This document shows, piece by piece, positions 8,771 to 16,816 of a stretch of DNA of 57,902 nucleotides. The number at the start of each line of letters is the position of its first letter. The first letter of the stretch is position 1. The notes beneath the pieces were generated by a model. The model saw only the letters and a list, made by a program, of their open reading frames with translations, was not told the origin of the DNA and ran no database searches. Made by a program: the position numbers and the translations under genes. The DNA comes from a virus: positions 1 through 57,902 of the IMG/VR virus record IMGVR_UViG_3300044972_001586; one strand, given 5' to 3'.

Positions 8771-10081
8771 TTAATTTGATAATGGGGCTTTGATTGTCGG
8801 ATGGGACTTATAATTTTCTAGAATTACATCATTGGTTGAACTGCAGAAAATACCATCTCTGACATGAACCGTTGGTAACTCAAATGGCTCTCTAGTTCTT
8901 CTTGGAATGCACCATTGATCAATTTCGGAATGAGATAATGTTGAGCTATCCCCTGCTGTATAGATTTGACTAAACATTTCTGGGCTAACCAGATCCCTTC
9001 TTTCTTCCAGGGTCAATTCCCTTCCAATCTGTTCTTTTGCTTGTTCAAGGTGGTTAAGGTAAAGGTGGGTGTCACCCAAATTACCAATTAATTCATCAGG
9101 AACCATATTCACCTCGTCTGCAATCATCATTAGGAGTAGCCCATAAGAAGCTATGTTGAAGGGAAGTCCCAAAAAGGTATCTATGCTGCGCATATTAAAC
9201 ATTAAAGAGATTGCTCTGGTTGGAATATTCCATCCATTCAAATCTTCATGTTCAAAATTTTCAATATGTCCTTTTGGTTCCCACCCAGCTTTAAGTCCTA
9301 ATTGTATTCTTTCAAGTCGATTCAACTCTCTTGTATAAACTTGAAATCCATAATGACATGGAGGGAGCAACATCTGCGAAATTTCAGATACGTTCCAGCT
9401 ATTAACCATTAGACGTCTTGAGTCTGGGTTTGTTTTAAGGTCGTTGATTAGGTTTGCGATTTGGTCTATTGGTTGATTTTTGTCTCTTTCTTTTATTAAT
9501 CTACTAGCTTCCTCATGAAGATATTCGTCTGTAATTCCATTACCAACTTCAATAAGAGTATCTATAACAGTCTCTAATGATATAGAGTCTATTTTAGGTA
9601 TAGACCAACTTCTCCACTGCTTACCATAAATTGGGCCTAGTTCTCCAAATCTTTTAGAAAACTCATCATCTGTTTTGATTTTGTTGATGAATTCTTCTTG
9701 TGATAAAGGTGCCCATTGTAACCCGCCATCAACCAACTTCAACCATTTGTTAGACTGTTCTTCAGTTAAGTTACAACTACCATCTGATTCTTCCCACCAT
9801 TTGGTATAAAACTTATAGCAGTCTCCGTCCCAAATATGACAGTTATTTTCCAAAAGGTACCTTAGATCGGTTCTGCCCTGGAGGAACCACAGAAGCTCTG
9901 CTACTACCGAATTCCAGTGAATTTTTTTGGTGGTAATTAAGGGGAACCCTCCAGACATTTTATGACGAATTTGTCTACCAAATACTGAAATGGTTCCAGT
10001 TCCTGTGCGGTCTCCTTTTTGTACACCATTATCAAGAATGTCTTGTAATAGGTCTGTGTATGATTTATCTAGGTTGTTCAT
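8771..10081 (-). CDS. thyA: Thymidylate synthase, enlarged by insertions
   Basis: 436 residues against about 265-290 for the usual enzyme. Recognisable pieces: DRTGTGT at 24-30 (phosphate-binding Arg25), WFLQGRTD, GPIYGKQWRSW at 149-159, the catalytic Cys in LLPPCHYGFQ (C242), and the C-terminal LPFNIASYGLL region. It methylates dUMP to dTMP with methylene-tetrahydrofolate. Extra length lies at about 98-145 and 160-215. The first insert carries QEEFINKIKTDDEFSKRFG, which is close to a cassette in the neighbouring small-gene array. The start overlaps the upstream gene by 17 nt. Confidence 0.93.
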   Translation of the reverse strand: MNNLDKSYTDLLQDILDNGVQKGDRTGTGTISVFGRQIRHKMSGGFPLITTKKIHWNSVVAELLWFLQGRTDLRYLLENNCHIWDGDCYKFYTKWWEESDGSCNLTEEQSNKWLKLVDGGLQWAPLSQEEFINKIKTDDEFSKRFGELGPIYGKQWRSWSIPKIDSISLETVIDTLIEVGNGITDEYLHEEASRLIKERDKNQPIDQIANLINDLKTNPDSRRLMVNSWNVSEISQMLLPPCHYGFQVYTRELNRLERIQLGLKAGWEPKGHIENFEHEDLNGWNIPTRAISLMFNMRSIDTFLGLPFNIASYGLLLMMIADEVNMVPDELIGNLGDTHLYLNHLEQAKEQIGRELTLEERRDLVSPEMFSQIYTAGDSSTLSHSEIDQWCIPRRTREPFELPTVHVRDGIFCSSTNDVILENYKSHPTIKAPLSN

Positions 10082-10298
10082 TTGTTAAATTTTTTACTTG
10101 TATCACATCGATGATGGATTTCAGGTGATTTGCCATTCTCTGATTAGGTTTACATCTTTCTACTGACGAGATGTATTTGTGGAAAAAATATTTCAAGCTA
10201 TCAACATCAGATAATTCAGCTCCTGGTAATGAGACTTCAACTTCTATATTGTCAAAAACATATTCTTTTTGGTAGGGTAGTTTGTTTAATTTACTCAT
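10065..10298 (-). CDS. Hypothetical protein, 77 aa
   Basis: MSKLNKLPYQKEYVFDNIEV... soluble, unrecognised. Its start lies within the repeated junction sequence that links the small-gene array, so it is the last member of that array before thyA. Confidence 0.6.
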   Translation of the reverse strand: MSKLNKLPYQKEYVFDNIEVEVSLPGAELSDVDSLKYFFHKYISSVERCKPNQRMANHLKSIIDVIQVKNLTNEQPR

Positions 10299-10677
10299 AA
10301 CTTTCTATTGTTTTATCGTTGTATGTTATTGTGATTAGTTTGGTTGGAATGTTCCTTGTTGTTAATTTAGCATCAATAAAATTATCAAATGGCGGTTCAT
10401 AATTATTTTTAACCCCACCAGTATATTCTTTACAGTATAAATCAATTCTTTCATCCCTACTCAACTCTCGTTCTTCAATCTTTAATCCCCACTTTTCGGA
10501 GAATGTTTTATCGTAAGTACATAAATCAACAAACATTTCTTTGTTGGGTTTTCGGTAGGTTGATTTACCATCCAATCGTTTAACTAAAAGACACATCCCA
10601 ATAGAATTATCCTTTTCATATTCCTTTGAATAATTCTCATAAGCATCATTCAATAATTCTTGTTGTTCTTTATTCAT
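10291..10677 (-). CDS. MNKEQQ-family small protein, 128 aa
   Basis: Member of the tandem paralogous array: N-terminus MNKEQQELLNDAYENY, central block FSEKWGLKIEERELSRDER, C-terminus NIPTKLITITYNDKTIESYE. The middle is unlike its relatives. It overlaps both neighbours by 8 nt: the next ATG is read out of the TAT-GAA-TAA that ends this gene. Function unknown. Confidence 0.7.
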   Translation of the reverse strand: MNKEQQELLNDAYENYSKEYEKDNSIGMCLLVKRLDGKSTYRKPNKEMFVDLCTYDKTFSEKWGLKIEERELSRDERIDLYCKEYTGGVKNNYEPPFDNFIDAKLTTRNIPTKLITITYNDKTIESYE

Positions 10678-11065
10678 AACTTTCTATTGTTTCGTTGTTG
10701 TATGTTATTGTGATTAGTTTGGTTGGGATATTGTTTTTATCCATTGTTATTTGTTTCACATCATTGACTGAATGTTGAATAAAAACTTCTTTTCCAGAAG
10801 AATACATTCCTTCTAATCTAGCAATTTGAATTTCACATCGCTCTTCAAAACTCAACTCTCGTTCTTCAATCTTTAATCCCCACCTTTCAAAGAATTCTGT
10901 GTCGGTTTTACATTTGTTGATGAATTGTTCTTGCGTATAAGGTACGGGTATATTCATCTTACCAGCAGGAGTATTAACTTCCATCTGATTCAACCATTTT
11001 ATGTGGCCTCCTTTTAGATAGTTTTCGTAAGCCTCATCCAATAGCTCTTGTTGTTCTTTATTCAT
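10670..11065 (-). CDS. MNKEQQ-family small protein, 131 aa
   Basis: Array member with MNKEQQELLDEAYENYLK at the N-terminus, QEQFINKCKTDTEFFERWG plus LKIEERELSFEER in the middle and the shared NIPTKLITITYNNETIESYE end. About 40 residues between the blocks (AGKMNIPVPYT...) are private to this gene. Confidence 0.7.
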   Translation of the reverse strand: MNKEQQELLDEAYENYLKGGHIKWLNQMEVNTPAGKMNIPVPYTQEQFINKCKTDTEFFERWGLKIEERELSFEERCEIQIARLEGMYSSGKEVFIQHSVNDVKQITMDKNNIPTKLITITYNNETIESYE

Positions 11066-11399
11066 AACTTTCTATTGTTTTATTAAAATACATTAAATCT
11101 TTACCAATAGTTTTTTTGAACATTTTTTCTATATTCGGAATGGGATTTGATTTATCCGTTTTACCATTTTTAGCCCACCCATGGTCACAACTAAAATAGT
11201 GAATTTCACCATTTTTTTGATAAACATCATAATCATAATCTTGCCACGAAATGGTATGTATGTCCTCAAGTTTATCGGGAGTAGAATCCCAAGAAAAGGC
11301 TTTTGGTACAATAACCTCTTTTCTAGTATATTTTTTTCCTCTATACTCTACATAATGAGAGTATTCAATTTTTTTACTTGGATTACGTAATTCATTCAT
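11058..11399 (-). CDS. Array protein with family C-terminus only, 113 aa
   Basis: Begins MNELRNPSKKIEYSHYVEYRG and lacks the MNKEQQ and QEEFINK blocks, but ends FNKTIESYE like its neighbours. This suggests that an unrelated gene body is held between the shared junctions. Contains a HYFSCDHGWAK segment (possible metal site). Overlaps both neighbours by 8 nt. Confidence 0.65.
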   Translation of the reverse strand: MNELRNPSKKIEYSHYVEYRGKKYTRKEVIVPKAFSWDSTPDKLEDIHTISWQDYDYDVYQKNGEIHYFSCDHGWAKNGKTDKSNPIPNIEKMFKKTIGKDLMYFNKTIESYE

Positions 11400-11778
11400 A
11401 ACTTTCTATTTTTTTATCGTTGTATGTTATTGTGATTTGTTTGGTTGGAATGTTTGATTCATTTAATACTAATTCATCTTCTATAATTAATCTTCCATTT
11501 CTATCATAAAAATCTTTCTTATTATCACTCTTACTTACAAGAATTTTCGTTCTCTCTTCCAAACTCAGCTCTCGTTCCTCAATCTTTAATCCCCACCTTT
11601 CAGAGAAGTCAGAATCAGTTTTACATTTGTTGATGAATTCTTCTTGTGTGAATTTAACCATTGTGGCAAACGGAAGTTCTCCAACTAACTTACCTGCAGT
11701 CGTCATCGGGTTTGTTCCCCAACACTTGCAATAATTCTCATAAACCTCATCCAATATCTCTTGTTGTTCTTTATTCAT
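11392..11778 (-). CDS. MNKEQQ-family small protein, 128 aa
   Basis: Carries all three shared blocks: MNKEQQEILDEVYENY, QEEFINKCKTDSDFSERWG with LKIEERELSLEER, and the NIPTKQITITYNDKKIESYE end. The private part is about residues 20-40 and 85-105. Confidence 0.7.
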   Translation of the reverse strand: MNKEQQEILDEVYENYCKCWGTNPMTTAGKLVGELPFATMVKFTQEEFINKCKTDSDFSERWGLKIEERELSLEERTKILVSKSDNKKDFYDRNGRLIIEDELVLNESNIPTKQITITYNDKKIESYE

Positions 11779-12055
11779 AACTTTCTATTGTTTTATCTGT
11801 TGATGATATCGTAATTGGAATATCTAAATATTGTAATGACATTTTTGGCTGTACCATAATATCATAGGATAAAACGTTTCCGTCATCATCAAACTTTGGT
11901 TTAATATTATAATCTACAATTTCCTGACCAACTAGACTTTCAATCCAATCTACAAATTTTTCTTTTTTATCCGTTTCTCCGTCCATAGGTTTCATACATT
12001 CCCCCGTACAACTATCACCGCAGTTATACATGCATCCTTTTGTTCCAAAATTCAT
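11771..12055 (-). CDS. Array protein with family C-terminus, Cys-rich N-terminus, 94 aa
   Basis: MNFGTKGCMYNCGDSCTGEC: four cysteines within 20 residues, likely a metal site, followed by an acidic body and the shared STDKTIESYE end. Unrelated in its body to the MNKEQQ members. Confidence 0.65.
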   Translation of the reverse strand: MNFGTKGCMYNCGDSCTGECMKPMDGETDKKEKFVDWIESLVGQEIVDYNIKPKFDDDGNVLSYDIMVQPKMSLQYLDIPITISSTDKTIESYE

Positions 12056-12061
12056 AATTTT

Positions 12062-12457
12062 CTATTGTTTTGGTTTAAAACTTTGTAATTCACTAGCAAT
12101 TGTTTTAGCACTTACATTTTTAACAATTGGAAAAGAAAGTGAGTCCCAATCAATCGGATGACTCTCAGCTTTTGGAATTATAATAAATTCCTCATTTTTC
12201 CATTTATAATCATCAGAACCAATATTCCAAAGACCTGATGCGTATTGAGTAGCACGTAATCCAGTTTTGGTAATATATTCGGTATAAAATCCATATACAA
12301 AATTATGGCCGCAACCAGTTTCATATAAATTCTCACCATTAAAAGAAAAGATTGAAACTTTATCTTCTGTGATTTCTGTTACTAATTTTTTTGTTTCATT
12401 CTTTATGTCCTCTTCAGTCACATAAACCAGATGAAATTTGTTTTGTTCTTTATTCAT
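12062..12457 (-). CDS. Array protein, 131 aa
   Basis: MNKEQNKFHLVYVTEEDIKN... shares only the start of the family N-terminus; the body (VYGFYTEYITKTGLRATQYASG) and C-terminus (ELQSFKPKQ) are different. The start lies in the repeated junction. Confidence 0.6.
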   Translation of the reverse strand: MNKEQNKFHLVYVTEEDIKNETKKLVTEITEDKVSIFSFNGENLYETGCGHNFVYGFYTEYITKTGLRATQYASGLWNIGSDDYKWKNEEFIIIPKAESHPIDWDSLSFPIVKNVSAKTIASELQSFKPKQ

Positions 12458-12463
12458 AACTTT

Positions 12464-12766
12464 CTATTGTTTTGTTTTTTCAAATAACACCTTCAACTGG
12501 TCTCGAAAAACCGTCATTACTAAATCTTCCGCTAAAAGATGTCCGATTGGATTAAGCATATCTTCGCAATGCTGACATCCTAAGAAAACATTTTCCTCTA
12601 AACCTAGTAAGGTCATTTTTGTTGAAACACCTAATTGACCGATTGGATAATGTTCAGATGGTTCTCCTCTTTTCATATCACTCAGAAATTCTACTTCTAA
12701 ACCTTCATTAACTTGTTTCATTAAATCTACGGCAGAGATAATGATAGGACTAATTTCTTTATTCAT
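12464..12766 (-). CDS. Array protein, 100 aa
   Basis: MNKEISPIIISAVDLMKQVN... unrecognised, with CQHCEDM near residue 65 as a possible metal-binding pair. The start lies in the repeated junction. Confidence 0.6.
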   Translation of the reverse strand: MNKEISPIIISAVDLMKQVNEGLEVEFLSDMKRGEPSEHYPIGQLGVSTKMTLLGLEENVFLGCQHCEDMLNPIGHLLAEDLVMTVFRDQLKVLFEKTKQ

Positions 12767-12772
12767 AACTTT

Positions 12773-12985
12773 CTATTTTTTAATGGGGTCAATACTTATT
12801 GGGAGACCTGATTCTGGGTTTGACAAACACACATTATACCATCCTGGGATTAGTCCATAATAAAAATATACTTGTCTAATGGTTACAATTTCTAACCAAT
12901 ACCACCCGCCATCAAATCTTTTAGGGAACCATAAAAACTTAGTTTTATATCTATAGTCACCATCTTTTGGTCTATTAATTTTCAT
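12773..12985 (-). CDS. Array protein, 70 aa
   Basis: MKINRPKDGDYRYKTKFLWF... aromatic and basic, possibly a small beta-rich protein. The start is in the junction repeat and overlaps the upstream gene by 11 nt. Confidence 0.6.
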   Translation of the reverse strand: MKINRPKDGDYRYKTKFLWFPKRFDGGWYWLEIVTIRQVYFYYGLIPGWYNVCLSNPESGLPISIDPIKK

Positions 12986-13403
12986 AACTTTCTATTTTTT
13001 TATCGTTGTATGTTATTGTGATTAGTTTGGTTGGGATGTTAAGTGAATTGAATCTATCGTGTGATAGTTCTGATACACCTGGTTCCCATTGTCTTTTATA
13101 CACATTATTTCTTTCTTCCAAACTCAATTCTCGTTCTTCAATCTTTAATCCCCACCTTTGAGAGAACTCAAAATCGGTTTTACATTTGTTGATAAATTCT
13201 TCTTGGTTATATGTTCTATACCCATATGCAAAAGATGGATTTGTGAAATGTTCATAATATACATCATACTCAACTAAACATCCATCTAAATACCCCTTAA
13301 TTTTATCTAACCCTGTTTCAATTCCATTTATAGTATATTCAAGATATTTCTCATAAGCCTCATCCAATAACTCTTGTTGTTCTTTATTCATTATTATTTC
13401 CAT
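12975..13403 (-). CDS. MNKEQQ-family small protein, 142 aa
   Basis: First array gene in transcription order. MEIIMNKEQQELLDEAYEKY may start at the second Met (13391). Carries QEEFINKCKTDFEFSQRWG, LKIEERELSLEER and the NIPTKLITITYNDKKIESYE end. The private block at about residues 20-70 is Tyr-rich. Confidence 0.7.
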   Translation of the reverse strand: MEIIMNKEQQELLDEAYEKYLEYTINGIETGLDKIKGYLDGCLVEYDVYYEHFTNPSFAYGYRTYNQEEFINKCKTDFEFSQRWGLKIEERELSLEERNNVYKRQWEPGVSELSHDRFNSLNIPTKLITITYNDKKIESYEN

Positions 13404-13618
13404 GATTTGGTTGAGGCTAAACCACTATAGTGGCAAATTGATTCTTCTTTTAGTTCCTTTAATTTTTCTATAATCTCATCAGAAAAATAAACTCCATCAC
13501 TTTCTATATCTGCAATTGTTTTATGAATCGTTTTGACCTTAATGGGGGTTGATTTTTTAAATTGTTTAATTATTATTAAAATATTTTTCAATTGCTTCCA
13601 ATTTATCGTCAGCTTCAA
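13394..13618 (-). CDS. Hypothetical protein, up to 74 aa
   Basis: Ile/Lys-rich protein ending CHYSGLASTKSWK. The annotated start overlaps the upstream gene by 53 nt, so the true start may be further in and non-ATG. No domain recognised. Confidence 0.4.
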   Translation of the reverse strand: MKLTINWKQLKNILIIIKQFKKSTPIKVKTIHKTIADIESDGVYFSDEIIEKLKELKEESICHYSGLASTKSWK

Positions 13619-13781
13619 CTAGAAGTTGTAAAGCTTCAGTTGCGTCTTTCAAGAAATCGTTTGCAGTGTGATCCCCTATGCCAACCCCCTGATTTTCTAA
13701 TAAATCTAACACCATAAGTGCCTTCTCTTTGTCAGCCATCGCTTGTGCTTTTAAAGCTGATATTACTTTTGTTTTTCTCAT
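13566..13781 (-). CDS. Hypothetical helical protein, 71 aa
   Basis: MRKTKVISALKAQAMADKEK... predicted almost entirely helical; no domain recognised. Precedes the small-gene array in transcription order. Confidence 0.55.
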   Translation of the reverse strand: MRKTKVISALKAQAMADKEKALMVLDLLENQGVGIGDHTANDFLKDATEALQLLVEADDKLEAIEKYFNNN

Positions 13782-13796
13782 ATTCTTTTATTATTT

Positions 13797-14030
13797 TTAT
13801 TCAATCGACCAAGTTACCTCCCCAAGTTCAACATTTGAATTCATTTCAACCTCCAAGAAATTTAATCCCATCTCTAATCCAATCAAAGTTATAGAATATC
13901 CAGAAAAAGTTTCCTCCTCTTGATTTATTCTGCTCTGCTCTGAAAGGTGGTCCTTTAGAATTTCAGACTGTTCCTCTGTCAGGTTAATTATCAACTTTTT
14001 GTTTTTCTCTTTCATTTTATCTTTCATCAA
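13797..14030 (-). CDS. Hypothetical protein, 77 aa
   Basis: Basic N-terminus MMKDKMKEKNKKLIINLTEE, then LKDHLSEQSRINQEE. Possibly a small regulator, not assignable. Overlaps the upstream gene by 4 nt. Confidence 0.55.
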   Translation of the reverse strand: MMKDKMKEKNKKLIINLTEEQSEILKDHLSEQSRINQEEETFSGYSITLIGLEMGLNFLEVEMNSNVELGEVTWSIE

Positions 14031-14353
14031 TTTAATTTTATTTTTCTAATCTCCTCCAATAGAGCTAAACCTACTCTAACATCAGAGTCAAACATTCTGG
14101 TTAAATCCCTTTCCAGCTTTACAATTCTTATCATTTCAGATTCCAAATTAGCTTTAAATAGGCGAGAAGGAAGCCATTGTTTTGCAAACTCTGCATCGGT
14201 TTCTATCCTTTTGGCAAAGCTTCCATACAGAACTGCATTGTCTGTTGTGTTCTCGATGACATAATTTGTATATGCTAATTTTAATTCTTCTTCGTTAATT
14301 TTCATTTTGTTAGGATTTATTTTTTTGCTAGGATTTAATTTAGATCCCAGCAA
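14027..14353 (-). CDS. Hypothetical protein, 108 aa
   Basis: Helical protein; a second Met (MKINEEELKLAYTNYV, 14305) may be the real start and would remove most of the overlap with the upstream gene. The AKRIETDAEFAKQWLPS block resembles the KTDxEFSERWG block of the nearby array. Confidence 0.55.
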   Translation of the reverse strand: MLGSKLNPSKKINPNKMKINEEELKLAYTNYVIENTTDNAVLYGSFAKRIETDAEFAKQWLPSRLFKANLESEMIRIVKLERDLTRMFDSDVRVGLALLEEIRKIKLN

Positions 14354-14724
14354 ATTTCAGTTAATAACTCGTCTCCTTCTCCAAGTACAACAACTTCTCT
14401 TTTGTGCTGATCGTTGAATGATTTTGTTGTTTTGATTTTCTCGTCATCCCTAGGCATCCACAAGTTGGGTTGATCGTAATGATTAAGTTTAGCTAATCGA
14501 ACTAGCTCATTATAGTCTTTGTCCTGAAGATGTCCTTTTAAAGGCATTAGACCCCCGACGCAAGTATTCCAAGTTAGCTTTCTACCGTTATAGGTGATCC
14601 AATAATAATCCCATTCATCTTCGCCTATTGCTACCAATCTTTCGATTTTCCAGCTAGCATTAATTACAAATTGTCCCTTTAGCCTTTCGAATTCTTCTAT
14701 TATTCCGCCTTTATTATCATTCAT
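14335..14724 (-). CDS. Hypothetical protein, 129 aa
   Basis: MNDNKGGIIEEFERLKGQFV... with DEWDYYWITYNGRKLTWNTC in the middle. Soluble, unrecognised. Coupled to the gene upstream by an 8-nt overlap. Confidence 0.55.
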   Translation of the reverse strand: MNDNKGGIIEEFERLKGQFVINASWKIERLVAIGEDEWDYYWITYNGRKLTWNTCVGGLMPLKGHLQDKDYNELVRLAKLNHYDQPNLWMPRDDEKIKTTKSFNDQHKREVVVLGEGDELLTEICWDLN

Positions 14725-14914
14725 GATTGTAAAATTCTTCTAAGTTTATACCGTCAATCTCTCCAGATGTTCCGATAATGATTGGTTTTCCGGCTGTTTT
14801 ATCCGATAAAACCGGAAATGCCTGATCCCACATTTGGACCAGAACCTCTGGAGGGTATCCCAAAAAAAGTTCGTCTTCTGCGGAAATGTGGTTAGGTCGT
14901 CTACCGTTTTTCAT
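14717..14914 (-). CDS. Hypothetical protein, 65 aa
   Basis: MKNGRRPNHISAEDELFLGY... small soluble protein, no recognised motif. Confidence 0.5.
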   Translation of the reverse strand: MKNGRRPNHISAEDELFLGYPPEVLVQMWDQAFPVLSDKTAGKPIIIGTSGEIDGINLEEFYNHE

Positions 14915-14945
14915 CTCTTTTTCTTAGTCCTAATATTCTCATTTT

Positions 14946-15341
14946 TTAAACTTGTATGTAATTTGATAACCCCATAATCTCTTCATATGCACATCCATAC
15001 TCGAAACAAATGCCGTGGATAATTTTTGGATTATCCCCTGTGTACCTATAAATCTCATATCCGGTTAATTTGGATTTCCCTGCTGGGATTAAATATGGGG
15101 AATTTATTCTTTCCGAGGTTAAAAAAGTAACCATCGGGGATTCCTTATAAGAAGGGGCTTCGTATATTTTCTCAGGAGGTTTGACCGGAGCTATGACTTC
15201 AGAAATGATCTTATGGGGCTTCCTTTCGATAAATGATTCTTCTACTAAGGGTCTATTAACTAAGGTTTTAACAGCCGATGCAATTTCTTCTATTGCAGGC
15301 TGTGGGGATTTCTTAGGTTTTTTCTTTAAAAAGCTCAGCAT
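14946..15341 (-). CDS. Hypothetical protein, 131 aa
   Basis: Very basic start (MLSFLKKKPKKSPQP) with a Pro/Ile-rich linker and a C-terminal part ICFEYGCAYEEIMGLSNYIQ. The basic head suggests nucleic-acid or membrane-surface binding; this is inference. Confidence 0.5.
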   Translation of the reverse strand: MLSFLKKKPKKSPQPAIEEIASAVKTLVNRPLVEESFIERKPHKIISEVIAPVKPPEKIYEAPSYKESPMVTFLTSERINSPYLIPAGKSKLTGYEIYRYTGDNPKIIHGICFEYGCAYEEIMGLSNYIQV

Positions 15342-15342
15342 T

Positions 15343-15531
15343 TTATCTTTTTATTTTCCAGTTGATAAGAAACCAAAGGGTAAACATTCCGGGGATAAGC
15401 ATCCACCAAATCCATTCTAGATGATTGTGTTGGACACCAGCCATTTTCTGAGCTAAATAAAATACTGTCGGGATAATCCAAATATGAATTGTTCCTGTTG
15501 GGCTAAAATTTTCTCTTTTTTCTATTTTCAT
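15343..15531 (-). CDS. Small membrane protein, 62 aa
   Basis: Two hydrophobic stretches (about 15-30 and 42-58) with a positively charged end WKIKR. Lies 1 nt from its downstream neighbour. Confidence 0.55.
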   Translation of the reverse strand: MKIEKRENFSPTGTIHIWIIPTVFYLAQKMAGVQHNHLEWIWWMLIPGMFTLWFLINWKIKR

Positions 15532-15534
15532 TTC

Positions 15535-15720
15535 TTATTTTATTTTAGTGGCCCAAACAGAGTCTGGGAAAACTTCGGATCTTAATTTTAGTAGCTCGTC
15601 TCTGTGTGCTTGGAATTCGTCACCGTGAGAAGGCTGATGCCCCTTAATGATTGCTGTAGTCATTTCTAGATCTAGCTTTATGATGCGAGAAGTTTTTTCT
15701 TGGTATTCTTGAAAGTCCAT
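15535..15720 (-). CDS. Hypothetical helical protein, 61 aa
   Basis: MDFQEYQEKTSRIIKLDLEM... short helical protein with no domain. It is divergent from the plus-strand gene at 15793. Confidence 0.5.
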   Translation of the reverse strand: MDFQEYQEKTSRIIKLDLEMTTAIIKGHQPSHGDEFQAHRDELLKLRSEVFPDSVWATKIK

Positions 15721-15792
15721 TTTTACTATTAATTATATTGATTTGATCTAAAATGTTTCTTTAAAAAAATATATAAGGAAAACACAAACACT

Positions 15793-16074
15793 ATGAAAGA
15801 TATTAGCAAATTCTCCTGGGCAGAAATGACATCCAACGAGTCAGGTAAGACATCAGCGAGCGGAACAATAGGGGTTATTATTTCCCTTGTTGGAGCTCTT
15901 GGGTTTTTACTTGGAATAATTGATAAAATGTTTCTTGACGAGTCTGTCGAAATTTTAAATCAATCGATCTTCGTAATTGGGATTGGAGTAGGACTGCTAG
16001 GTTTTAGGAAGGGTAAAGATCCAAGGTCAACTGATAAGACTGAAGAACCTAAGGAAGAACCTACTGAGGTTTAA
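15793..16074 (+). CDS. Two-TM membrane protein, holin-like candidate (only plus-strand gene)
   Basis: 93 residues: hydrophilic N-terminus, hydrophobic segments at about 26-45 and 57-72, then a highly charged tail (KTEEPKEEPTEV). This layout fits small phage holins, but other membrane roles are equally possible. It has its own upstream ATATATAAGG element at about 15767-15776 and an A-rich leader. Its stop overlaps the stop of the converging gene at 16071. Confidence 0.65.
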   Translation: MKDISKFSWAEMTSNESGKTSASGTIGVIISLVGALGFLLGIIDKMFLDESVEILNQSIFVIGIGVGLLGFRKGKDPRSTDKTEEPKEEPTEV

Positions 16075-16355
16075 AGACTATCTTTTACCTCCTCAACTTT
16101 AACCTTGTTAACTGGCCTTGTTCTCCAAACTGTATCGTGAATTCTAATTTCCTTTGGTGGGGAAGGAAGATAAATTGTGTCCCTTCCACAATTATAGTCC
16201 TGAACTATCTCTGAATTTTCTTCATAAGGGGTTACGTACCTGTAGATATTTACTGCAATCATTGAGATAAATCCTGCAAGAACAATAATGATGAAAATAC
16301 CCAAGTAAAGAGAATTTCTAAATCCTGTATTTCTTTGTGGGGTTTTATTTTTCAT
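16071..16355 (-). CDS. Single-pass membrane protein, 94 aa
   Basis: Basic N-terminus then one TM helix (about residues 14-33), followed by an extramembrane segment with a Cys (DYNCGRDTIYLPS). Possibly a spanin-type or lysis accessory protein given the adjacent holin-like gene; unproven. Confidence 0.6.
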   Translation of the reverse strand: MKNKTPQRNTGFRNSLYLGIFIIIVLAGFISMIAVNIYRYVTPYEENSEIVQDYNCGRDTIYLPSPPKEIRIHDTVWRTRPVNKVKVEEVKDSL

Positions 16356-16776
16356 TTGTAGTAGTCATTGAATTTAAAATGTTCTTCAGGGATTTTTTAA
16401 TGTTAGCTGTAATTTCAACTTCAAATTCTTCGCTTCTTCTTTCTTGCTCCTCGTTGAATTCCCTGTCTACTTTTTCCCAGGATTTGTCGTCCAAGTGGAT
16501 AGTGTAGCTGTAAACATGATTGATTATATCAGCATTTCTCTTATGAAGAACCACAGTGATACCAAACTTTTCATTTTTTAGATACCTCTTAGCTGAGATC
16601 GGAGCAAGCAGAAGCTCTGTTTCTTTGTCCTTGATTAATTTTTTGTGGATGGCCATAAATTCGTGAATGTATTCAGACTTAGGCTCCTCGGGGATTTTAG
16701 TTTTTCTGCGGAATTCAATGTAGGACTTTTGAATTGTTCTCTTTAGAGAATGCATTAGCTTATCTAATATTTCCAT
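16345..16776 (-). CDS. Hypothetical protein, 143 aa
   Basis: Charged, largely helical at both ends, with a beta-like centre (GITVVLHKRNADIINHVYSY). No domain recognised. Preceded by an ACCGTATATT box and overlaps the next gene by 11 nt. Confidence 0.6.
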   Translation of the reverse strand: MEILDKLMHSLKRTIQKSYIEFRRKTKIPEEPKSEYIHEFMAIHKKLIKDKETELLLAPISAKRYLKNEKFGITVVLHKRNADIINHVYSYTIHLDDKSWEKVDREFNEEQERRSEEFEVEITANIKKSLKNILNSMTTTNEK

Positions 16777-16797
16777 TTATAATATGTTTTATACAGT

Positions 16798-16807
16798 AAT
16801 ATACGGT
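16798..16807 (-). promoter_or_regulatory. ACCGTATATT promoter-like box
   Basis: Lies 22 nt upstream of the ATG at 16776 and just after the terminator of the preceding gene, consistent with a new transcript start. Confidence 0.55.
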
Positions 16808-16816
16808 TAAGCCCAC

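Larger units (their letters stand above)
10290..13005 (-). repeat. Nine copies of a ~19-bp gene-junction repeat (AAAACAATAGAAAGTTATG)
   Basis: Plus-strand CATAACTTTCTATTGTTTT, with one or two changes per copy, occurs at about 10296, 10675, 11063, 11397, 11776, 12053, 12455, 12764 and 12983. On the minus strand it encodes the end TIESYE-stop of one gene and contains the ATG of the next. It could act as a conserved initiation site, as a homologous recombination point for swapping gene bodies, or both. Confidence 0.8.

Noticed and set aside
10290-13005. CRISPR or integron array suggested by nine regularly spaced 19-bp repeats
   Set aside because: The intervals are protein-coding genes of 210-400 bp and the repeat is part of coding sequence; no integrase-type attC folding is seen.
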